This document shows positions 47,521-57,555 of a DNA stretch of 64,000 bases, in pieces. The position numbers were made by a program, and so were the translations under genes. Under the pieces are notes generated by a model that worked only from the letters and a program-made list of their open reading frames with translations, was not told the origin of the DNA and made no database searches. The first letter of the stretch is position 1. Every line of letters starts with the position of its first letter. The DNA comes from Elmis aenea (taxonomy: Eukaryota; Arthropoda; Insecta; Coleoptera; Elmidae). The stretch lies in the NCBI GenBank assembly GCA_947652605.1, contig OX393577.1:22199466-22263465 (forward strand). The letters run 5' to 3'.

Positions 47521-48177
47521 AATCAAAAATGCATTCGACTCTATTCCGAGACAGACTATCCTAAAGGCAGTGGACGAAATGAATTTGAGGGGTACCACTC
47601 CATTATACATAACGGCGCGCACTTTAAACAACTTAAATAATTATTTATCTGGTGTTTTCAATTTATTGTCATTTGTTATCATTAAACCAATAAAATGTTT
47701 TGTCACTTTTATTAATATCATAGTTTCAATTGTTTTTCAGAACATTCACGATTTTATAAATTAGTTACACACATTTTCAAATTTCAACAAGCTTTTTGCA
47801 ATATACAATGTTATGTTGGTTACCAATGTAGATAGCTTATTTTTTTTATCTGTCTGATGGTGTGAAAATCCAATATGGCGGCCTTAAGAAAAAAAAAAGT
47901 TGACTATCGCAACTTAAAATCTAGAAAGCTTAGAAAATTTCTGTTAACGTCATCAAACCTAGGGTAGTCAACATTAGGTTATACTCCTAATATTTTTTTA
48001 AATCACATTTTTCAGCTTTTTTGTAATAAATCAAAAACTAATTAAAATATCCAGGATTTCTTTTCAGATTCTTAATCGCCATAAAAATGTGCACCTTTTC
48101 TCTAATTTAACCAAACTTGTATCTCATACCGTTTCCAAGATAACAATGGTGAGCATCGAAAAATGCACCACCTTGTA

Positions 48178-50201
48178 TATCCACAATTTACCACAGTTAT
48201 TTTAAAAATTTAAAACATAGTGAAATGTCCGAAGACTTTATCACTCCTATTAATGAGAATGATTTAGGTAATACATAATTAAATTTTTCAAATTGAACTT
48301 ATTACTAGTCTATTTTATAAATAGTCGTGATAATGAAAAAATACTTGAATAAGCTTTTAATGAAACACATTGAACAAATTACAAATATTATTTAATTTAC
48401 TTACTAATTTTCTTAAATTACTCTTATCAAACATCATTTTAGTAAAACACATCGAACAAAATCAAGGTAAGGCCGCAGTTATTATAAACTATTACCTTTG
48501 AAAGTGGATTAAGTCACTTTACAGTAATATATAATGGCGATTCGTTAAGGTCTGTGCGAAATTATGTATCTTGAGAAAAATTTCAGTAACCGAGATAACA
48601 AATATAAGTGAAATTTCTTCATAGTTATTAATTAGCATAAGAAATTCTATGCACATCAAAATGCAAAAAAATGAATACCTTAAAATAACATAAAAGGTAC
48701 TAACGCCACTTATACAATAAACGGCCCAACTAAGGGTGTAAGTAATTTTTGGGATAATGTTTGACCGATTTTTAAAAATCAACAAAAAGTTAGGTTTCGC
48801 ATTAACGTTTTTTGTGAATAAATTCAAATTTCACTTAGAAAAATTTAAAATGTTTTCACTTTGTCAAATTAGGAGCAAGAAAATTTATAACATTGAATGC
48901 TGTATTTTCACTCCCAATCCTGCTCATATTTTTTAAGATTACAAAATGTTCGTGCGTCACAAATTATGTTTAGATCTCCCTGACTGTATAAAAGGAAAAC
49001 GAAAATATCAGCATGCATCCATCATATATGGTTGCGTATAAATAACGATATACATCGACAAAGGTTTATTAGAATCGTCAAACGACTCCGCTTCCACTTT
49101 TCTCGAAAACATCCTTTTATCATAGCTAGTTTGCTGTGCAGACAAGCCATGCTAATGGCGGATTTAGACGCTAACAAACATGCTTATATGCCCCCGCATG
49201 TGTCTGTTGTACAAATGAGCTGAAAACTGCGTTCCGTTCAGAATACCCACTGTAACAAACATATCTTCCTACGTTTCATTTTTCTTTAAAATTATACGAG
49301 AATATACCATTGTTAGACGTTTTGTGACTTGTCCTATTTACATGCGAGAAAGGTAAAATGCATTAGTTCAGCATTTAGCGAGTTGTTGAAAATAAATTAT
49401 CATTTGTATCACTAATAGCTCGCGTAAAAGGTGACAAAAAAAACGTAAAAGAAATTAATATTACGGTAATACACCTGTCAGTCCAAAGCGACTCCGCATG
49501 GCATTCGAACATTCATCATTTTGTAATTGTATATAACAATGAATAATAAATGTCCCATAGTGCATGGTTTAGTACTGGGATACACAAAATGTAAATGCTT
49601 ATACAACGCTCACAGTATAATGCGTAATAAAATTCTTTACAACAAACTTATAGATTGTTTGACACGGTAAAATTTACCACATTTGATAAATGTTAGACTT
49701 ACCTAAGGAGGAATAGATTACGGTTATTTTGTGTGTAAATAACGTCTCTGAAGTTTTAAGTCATTTGCTACGATTTACAGATTTTTTAATTATTGCTGGA
49801 CAAAAAAAAATTAGACTGTTAGCATCATTTGCTATTTTCCCATTTCTCATGGATATGTTCTATTGTTTTTAAATGTTTAGAGGGCTAATAATCATTATTT
49901 TAGCCACAAATACTGTGTTTTAAAGCATTTGCTATAATTTACAAATCCAAAGATTTTTTCCTTAAAAAATTCAGACTTCATTGTATTTTTTCATGTTTTT
50001 TTAAGGTCATTGTACTGCGATTAACAGGATATCCTAATAAGATTTATAAAATTTAAAGTCTTTGAGGCAATATTTCAACACAAATATAAGTTATTGGTAT
50101 TGTTAAAGTCATAAGACAACACTCTTTTTAAATAACCGCATGTACCACTACTATTCCATTAAAAAAATTGACTTTTTGTCAAAAAAAAATGATTCTGCAA
50201 C
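48178..50201. other. Non-coding; solo MITE-end word at 48468
   Basis: TAAGGCCGCAGT at 48468-48479 repeats the terminal word of the MITE at 46566, without a partner end. The 102-codon minus frame at 48519-48827 and the 63-codon plus frame at 49032-49223 show no recognisable motif. Confidence 0.4.
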
Positions 50202-50556
50202 CTAAATGTCAATAAAAACTTACAAAAACGTTTTTCGGACACTTGTTGATATTATAAAATTAAATTTATGCCGGTCACAGCACACTTATTAAAAAAATTA
50301 AATTTCGTCCAAAAATTATTTGAAGTTATGAAAATTAACCTAAAGTTGTATTCAAAATTGCTTCCTTTTTCCAAAAATGTAAAAGTATGCTGGGTGTTCT
50401 ATTTAAAATAACAAAGTTAATGTCATTTCTGTAGAAACCTAAGTGAAATAATATGTTCAAATATTTCTGTTTTTTACACCTATCATACACCTAATAAATA
50501 TAAATCCATACAAAAATAGGGGGTGTACTAGAACTCACTTACACTGTTATGTGTAA
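50202..50556 (+). repeat. Dispersed repeat, copy 1
   Basis: This stretch aligns with 55793-56180 in the same orientation: CTAAATGTCA, ACAAAAACGTTTTTYGGACA, GGTCACRGCAC, TCCAAAAATGTAAAAATATA, TGTTCYATTTAAAATAACAA and GGGGGTGTAC occur in the same order in both. Identity is roughly three quarters by eye. It ends 15 bases before the element at 50572. The family is unknown. Confidence 0.7.
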
Positions 50557-50571
50557 CAAGTTGGAAATATA

Positions 50572-51466
50572 CAGGGTGTTCCTTAAATATTTCGGAAAAA
50601 TTCGGTAGGCAATTCCTTATTGAAAATTTAGGGGGGCTTTCAGGTATTTTTTTTCGTCCCTTAGACGTCTCCTTTCGGAGTTACACCCCCTAAAGAGGAG
50701 CGGTAAAATTAGGTTTTTATTTTATTTCACAAATTTGGATAAATGCAGGAGAATGATATTTGGTAGATGTTTTCTACTTATTAAAATGTTTCCCATAGTT
50801 TCTTTATTCGTCTTCCACCTTCACAAGGGGCTGAAAAGTGCGACCCCTGTTGGTTTTTTTTATCAGAACTTTTTGCCGGCTTAAGATTTTGCAATTAAAA
50901 AAAAATCCTTTGAAAAATTGCCATATTTAGAAACTTTTTTCATTCTTTAGCTTTTTCTGCACCTCCTAAACTTCAAAATGAATTAATTACACCCGGCAAT
51001 TCTACCCAATATGAACGATAACAAACCATGGTAACCACCAAAATGAATCGTTTTGTTTTAGAATATTTAATAGTTTATGTTCACTCATTTATTTGTTTAT
51101 TCATAAACTGTAGGTTTTGCAGGAAAAGTTAAAGAACGAAAAGTTTCTAAATATAGTAAGCTTTCAAGGGGATTTTTATTTAATTGCAAAATTTCAAGTC
51201 TCTAAAAAGTTCTGATAAAAAATCAACAGGGGTCGCACTTTTCAGCCCCTTGTGAAGATGGGAGATGAACAAAGATAAACCTATACAAAACTTTCATAAG
51301 GACAAAATATCTACCAAATATCATTCTCCTACATTGTCCGCTGCTGTTTAGGGAGGTGTAACTCCGTATGAAGACGTTTAAGGGAAAAAAATATATAAAA
51401 GCCCCCCCTTAATTTTCGATAAGGAATTGCCTACCGATTTTTTCGCAATATTTAAGAAACACCCTG
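50572..51466. mobile_element. Long-inverted-repeat mariner-like element
   Basis: CAGGGTGTTCCTTAAATATT at 50572 pairs with AATATTTAAGAAACACCCTG ending at 51466, TA on both sides (50570-50571, 51467-51468). Arms of about 390 bases share GGTAGGCAATTCCTTATYGA and GGGGCTGAAAAGTGCGACCC around a loop of about 150 bases (50960-51110). No coding sequence. Its arms lack the GGTTAAATT box, so it is a separate subfamily. Confidence 0.88.
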
Positions 51467-51468
51467 TA

Positions 51469-54400
51469 TTAATTATAAAATCATTAAATTTACGAAATAT
51501 TTCTCAAACAACAGAGTTTTACATACAGCTAATTGTACATAAATGAGCTGCAAATACCATACTCGCTTTAAAATAATAATGTAAAATTGTCAAACTGTTC
51601 CTACCGCTTATCTTGTTTAGCAATAAAAGTGTGATGCTGCCCGCTAGCTACACGAAAAACACCATCCATAAGCCAGTCGAACTTCCATCTTTTAAATAGG
51701 TAGATAAATTGCAATTTTCGGTGCATTTTAAGAATAAAAAACAGTTTCTGTCTACAGTGTAACATGTCCAGAGTAATTAGTACAGTCACATTAAGTTTTA
51801 TTAACAAGAATAACATTAAAATCACAATTAAACGTTGAAACGTGAAATGTCAAAAGCCGCAAGCACGCATAGAATTTGATAAACGCTTATAACCGCGCAT
51901 GCGTTCTTTATTAAAAGTTAATGCCAACAGCTGCAATTAAGAAACTTTTTAGGATTTTCTATTGTTGGTCATAAAGTTGAATCATATTTTAAAATATTTA
52001 CTCGCAAAATTTTTAAATAATTAATTCGTTTAATTAGAAAATCAAAAATTCACATGTGTATAACTATATCCTATAAGGATGCAATAATAAATTTTAAAAT
52101 TAATTTAAAGTAAACGCAACTTCACACATAACAAAATGTATATTCCTAATCAATTTCGCAATTTATTATTATAGCTTTGGCCTTTGGTACCCCAAGATTT
52201 CTGTAATCAATAACATTCTCGACAATTGTAAGGTTTAAATAGAATTTATAGTTTACTTTATTGCCTATAAATATTTTGATAATAGCTTTAATAAATTAGT
52301 TCTATATTAATGTTCACTACACCTCTATCAGCAGCTATTTCATACCAATCCAATATCTATAAAATTAATCAGGATTTTATGGCAGTTGGCTAGAATTAAT
52401 TTACTACAAAAATTAAAGTGGTAATTGGATTCTATTGCTTTATTCACTTTACAACAGTTTCCTAGTAATGTAATTTTAATCGTGAATAGAATGTGTCTGT
52501 CTTGTTCGGTATAATTGATGCAGTTCATAATTTCTGCAGTGAGGCCCGGACTTACTCTAAAGGTAACTGGGCGCAGTCTGATAATCCTTTAATAAGGGTA
52601 TGGGATAAAAACACATCTCATATTCACTAAAATTTAAATAGGGTAAGATTTATACTTTAATTGTATTACTTTTTATATTTCTCATAACAAACCGTTCAAA
52701 ATTTTGATAAAACTTATTAAAATTACGCTTGTAATTTGGGTATAATTTTCTGTGTCAACCTTTTTTTTTTCTCCCTTAGCAAGGATTAGGCTTATAGATC
52801 TATTCAAACTCAATCACCTTTAATTCCGTTTTTTGAAAAAAAATTTACGATCGAATTACACAATATTTTGCTTTAATTGCTATGCAGGGTTTCTTAAGAA
52901 GTTTTGAGTCATTTGTCTAAATTTTTAATCGAAAAAAGAGCCGATTACCGATAATTTATCGACAAATCTGTGCATACGAATTACTTTTTCGAAATTAAAA
53001 ATAAGAAAGTAGTGGTTTTATTAAACTTTCTTTATTGGGATCTAATTTTAGGAAGTCGTTTTAATTAACACTCCCTAAAAAAGCTCTCACGAGCACAAAA
53101 CGTCATCGCTCTTACTAGAAGGAATAACATAATGGAGGTATAGTAAGCAATGATCCGAGGACGGAGGAGGATATACCTAACTGTCGTCGTGAGAGCTGAT
53201 AGATGATAGTCGGAACGGGGTTCTTATGATTTATTATAGCGATCCGCGGATGCGGTGTCAGAGATTACAGTTCATGTGAGACGTATAGATATGTGAGAAT
53301 ATCAGTAGCTAACACTAAGCGCCTGTCATATGCAGAGCTTCGAGATAGGACCCGACCAAATCTACGATACCAACTGTAAGCGACATCAAGATAAAAAAAA
53401 AGGTGACGTCGCTAACGATAATGTTCTTGGAAAATACTGTACAATACGAATTTTCATAACAACACGCTTTTCAAGCAATGCTTATTCTTGGAAATGTTCA
53501 GTACTACAAAAGATACAGAAGAAATTGTTTATTTTTAGAAAAAGTTTGGCTTTTGTGTTGCTCAGTCGTGAAAAAAGTGAAAGGAACAGGGTTGGACTAA
53601 AACTGTTTTGCTAAACTTCCAGTAAAATTTCACCCATATATCGTCTGGTCAGCTAGTTCTCAATAAAATGCAATTTTTATATAGGTATAAACTCGAAAAA
53701 TACCAATAACACTTTTAAAATACCACATGCTTCGCTAAAAATATAAAGTAAGTTATATAAATTTACCCCAAATTTTTCAAATAATTGCCAACATTATTTA
53801 CATAATGTTGCACATTTATGTAAAAGCTCTTAAAAGGTTCATTTTATGCCTGTTATGTCAATTAAACCCGTTCAGTATGGCCTTGATAATTATTAATAGC
53901 CCTCAAATAATTTAAATTAAGATGTTAAAAATTTCAAACAAACGACAAAATTGCACTTTTTTTAAGAATAACTTAGTTTTTTTTTTTTTAAACCTAGAAC
54001 ACACTGACTTTATAGCTTAAATAATGATTATCAGCATTTATATTTTTCATGTAGGTACATATAAAAAAATATCACTATTTTCGTTAATCAATTGATAGCT
54101 TAGATATGCTTATTTTTACGTATACTTGTAAAAGGTTAAGAATGGAAAGTGATTTGTAGGTTTATAACGCCATTACCAAAAAATTAATCCAGAAAATCTT
54201 GCAGTATAAAGCATAATGCTTCTTAATAAATTGGACAAATTTCTATTTAATTTATTTAGTTAAAGCATTCAAACCTCATTCTACAATTGCCAGCCACAGG
54301 TAAAAAGATCCAAGATTATCAAGAAGCGACGATAAAGGTAACCTTAAAAAAAGTTGGTTGTCATGGCAAATAATTAGTTAGTTAAAGCTAAATAAATAAT

Positions 54401-55792
54401 TATAGTCAAAAATTACGGAAATTCAGGAACACAATTTTTATTTACAATGATTTTGAATTAAATTTGTGCTATAGATTATTACTTAAAGCGCTACTTTTGT
54501 GCTAGTCTGTGTATAACCGTTTGTAATTTAATACTAACAAATTCTTAATCTGTAAAGGTATTTGTTTTTGAAACCAATGAGGTTCAAGCCTCAAAAGGCA
54601 TGGCTAAATTAAAAGTTTGATACATAAAGCAGAAAATCAATGTATGAAAGTTTACGTATACATTTCATGCACACATTTTCAAGTAAAAATGCGAATCTCG
54701 CCATGCAATTTCCATATATCTCTTAACGAAATTCATAAAGGCTCTCGTTGGATGTTATGTGTTTGAATTTTAAGTTCGCGTCAAAGAAAATTCTTAGCGT
54801 TACACAACACATCACATCAGTGATACGAGGCGACAGGGATCGGAAGACTTACGACATGTGATCAGGCGAGCGAAGTGGAGCTAACAAGACGTGGCGTGAG
54901 TCAATTGAGTCACAGTGTAAATGAACCGTCCTCCTGTCTTCTCGATTGCTCTCATTCAGTTATTTAGAAGCTTCCCTACCCGAGGGAAAAGCGGCACCTT
55001 CAAGGATACATGATAATAGGGTTACATGCCACTGAGCTGTGTAATATTTATTTTGCTTCTGAACTTTTTTCCTGAGTGCGTTTAGTAATTGTATTTTTAG
55101 ATTTACAATTTCTGTTATGTAATTACTGCAACACGCCAACACTGATCCCCGAAATCAATTATCTGTGGGGTTAAAATTTTAAACACATTCCATTCATATT
55201 TAATTACGACAACTATTGCCATTAGTCAATTATTAATTAATCGATCGATATTTCATGAAAGTAATTACTAATTTATGAAGTATTTAATAATTATTTTTAA
55301 TTAATTAGTATGAAAGTGGAGTGAGTCAATTGTGCTTTGTTTTGAGATGTTTAAGGGAATGCATTTTAATAAATTTACAAACACTGATAAAGTCTAATAA
55401 ATTTGCCCACACGTTTCTATTAATTTAAATATACGTTATTTATGAAGAAACTTATTATTTGAAAGTTTTATAAACTAATATTATTGAATTGTACGTGAAA
55501 CAGAATACTATTGTTTAACTTCACTACTTTAGTAAGTACCTATATACATTTTAAAAATTACATTATGCTTCTAAGTTATATTATAAAATCGTAAAATTTC
55601 GTATTACATGACGATTTTATTGTAAAATGGAACGGTTTTACACTGTATGTTGCCCAGTGTTTAATTGTACTACGCAAAATTAACTTAAACCATATTCATT
55701 ATAAATGAATGAAATTATACAAGTATAATTATATGAGCCGTTTATTTTGAAAGTGGCATGAGTCAGCAACCTTCAAAGCCGATTAAAGTAAT
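51469..55792. other. Non-coding, with AP-1-like sites near the right end
   Basis: No transposon was recognised. GCTCTCACGA at 53082-53092 and TCGTGAGAGC at about 53187-53196 form an inverted pair around a GC-richer spacer. The segment 54820-54950 is GC-richer and precedes a group of TGAGTCA sites listed separately. Frames such as 53330-53614 (94 codons) have no recognisable motif. Confidence 0.45.
54897..55768. promoter_or_regulatory. Group of four TGAGTCA (AP-1/Maf-type) sites
   Basis: TGAGTCA occurs at 54897-54903, 54906-54912, 55322-55328 and 55759-55765. The last is embedded in ATGAGTCAGCA, the form bound by CNC/small Maf dimers. The first two are two bases apart. About eight occurrences are expected in 64 kb counting both strands, so the grouping is suggestive only. 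Confidence 0.2.
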
Positions 55793-56180
55793 CTAAATGT
55801 CATTTAAAATTTACAAAAACGTTTTTTGGACAATTGTTGACATAATAAAAATTTATTTGTGCAGGTCACGGCACCCTTAATATAAAACTAAATTTTGGTT
55901 AAAAAAAAATTTGAGGTTATAAAAATTAACCAAAATAGTGCATTTGTATCCAAAATCGCTTCCTCTTTCCAAAAATGTAAAAATATACATGGTGTTCCAT
56001 TTAAAATAACAAAGTTGGGGTCATTTCCGGCGAAACCGGAAGTGAAACAAATGTGTGCGACGGCTCAAATAGCCCGGTATTTTGCACATATCATATACCT
56101 AAAATTTCATTTATCTAAAATCAAAACTAAAGGAAAAAAAGGGGGTGTACCACACTTCATTTACACCCGGTATGTAAATT
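55793..56180 (+). repeat. Dispersed repeat, copy 2
   Basis: Direct-orientation homologue of 50202-50556, with the same ordered words and a longer GGCGAAACCGGAAGTGAAAC section. The 123-codon frame at 55895-56266 lies within it, is not open in the other copy, and is not taken as a gene. Confidence 0.7.
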
Positions 56181-56279
56181 ATGTTTTTAAATTAAGCATA
56201 AGAAACCGTATACAAAACCTCAATAACCCTTTGTTCTATATCAATAAATCGAGAAGTTATAGTTAATTTTCAAAAATTA

Positions 56280-56467
56280 TGAAATTTTATTTTTCGTTTG
56301 TAGAGCCAAAGTGGAAAGCGATATAAAAAATCTGATTACACAGGCGTTCTTTTCTAAAAAAAAAAGAGCCCAAGAGACCCATATCAGATTTTCGTTAACT
56401 GTTAGACTGTTACGGTTACCAAGATACCCACCCCTCCGTAAAACATTCGAATTTGGTCCACTCTGTA
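56280..56467. mobile_element. Solo right end of a CAGGGTG-type element
   Basis: The segment finishes GAATTTGGTCCACTCTGTA at 56467 and, on the minus strand, reads CAGAGTGGACCAAATTCGAA, then GTGGGTATCTTGGTAACCGT, resembling the outer part of the arms of the long-inverted-repeat group (GTATCTCGGTAAACGG). No left end could be matched. Low confidence because the terminus has mutated. Confidence 0.4.
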
Positions 56468-56469
56468 CA

Positions 56470-57553
56470 GCGTGCAAAAAAAATTAAAGACGACTTTTTT
56501 AAAAACGGTTCTCAGACCCATCAACTCGAAACCACTTTAATGTGATTCTGTTTCGACAAAATATATTTTCCGACCCCGAAAAATCTCATTACTTTTGGAC
56601 ACGAAAGCAACAAAATTGGTATTGTAGTTTCTCTGTAAGTATATTTTGGTTTAAGCAAATTGTTGTAACGGCATTAACGTACGAGACAGAAAAACGAAAA
56701 TTGTACCTTTTTAGTCGAATGATGTGCGAAATAACGACGCGGAGTTTATCGGCTTTCTGGTTTCTCTTATAAAATGTGTCAGGAGAGTTCTGCTCTCGCT
56801 GGAAGTAAATATTTGACAATACCCATTTTGTAAATATCGTGCCATGTAAGATCTCCAGTAAATATCCAAGGAATTTCAAATATAACACACGTGTTCGTTC
56901 CCATATCTCATATCAATTCTTATCCGCGGAAATAAAACGCATGTCACCCCAGGGCAACACTATTTGTGATATACACCTATTCGGGCTGATATGTAGAAAC
57001 GGCGGCTCCGTATTTCTACCGCCTTTATGCTTGATTTGTGTGTTATCTGCACTACTAAAACAAAAATATCGCTTTCCATTGTGCGGAATATATAACGGCC
57101 GTTACATATCACTCTGTTACTAGTGTTGTTGCCAAAATTTATTTAATGTCTACGTTTGCATCTAGTCACTATTTTATTGATACGTCTGGAATAGACACAA
57201 ACACAATTTCACTTCGAGCTAAAATGTTTTGGTTAAAAAAGACTTTTAGCAGGGCGTAAAAACCGGAAAAACCTTTGTTGTTAGGTAAACAACATCTTCA
57301 AGTGCACAACAGATGATATTAAAACAGTACATAATTGAACAACTCAACACGATAACATGCTACACAACAGTTATAACTATACATCATTGATATTGATTGT
57401 TGTTCACTTACCACAGCGTGTTAAGATTTTGAGAAGGATAGAAGTATCTAACTAGGAACTGCAACTTACCTGAAACGAAACAAAGAATTGTACAAATTAT
57501 ATAAACAACATTAGGTACTGATAAATAATTTTAAAAAAGCGAATTATTGTTTA
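56470..57553. other. Non-coding with a moderately open segment at 56540-57123
   Basis: Frames of 76-99 codons overlap on both strands (56542-56772 plus, 56589-56888 minus, 56839-57123 plus). None has a recognisable motif, and a plus/minus overlap of this kind is typical of base composition. The segment is a little GC-richer than its surroundings. Confidence 0.35.
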
Positions 57554-57555
57554 TA

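Larger units (their letters stand above)
46516..48175. mobile_element. Long-inverted-repeat mariner-like element carrying a transposase fragment
   Basis: CAGGGTGGTGCATTTTTCGA at 46516 pairs with TCGAAAAATGCACCACCTTG ending at 48175, with TA on both sides (46514-46515, 48176-48177). Arms of about 500 bases reach inward to about 47228 (including a nested MITE at 46566-46730) and from about 47675. The subterminal box GATTAAATTAGAGAAAAGTT lies near 46747. The loop (47229-47675) contains the C-terminal half of a mariner-superfamily transposase on the plus strand, described separately. The nested MITE is absent from the right arm, so it arrived after the arms formed. Confidence 0.9.

Noticed and set aside
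55895..56266. A 123-codon plus-strand frame
   Set aside because: It lies in a dispersed repeat, and the homologous copy at 50202 is not open in this frame.
56542..57123. Three overlapping frames of 76-99 codons
   Set aside because: They overlap on opposite strands, have no recognisable domain, and lack convincing start or splice context.
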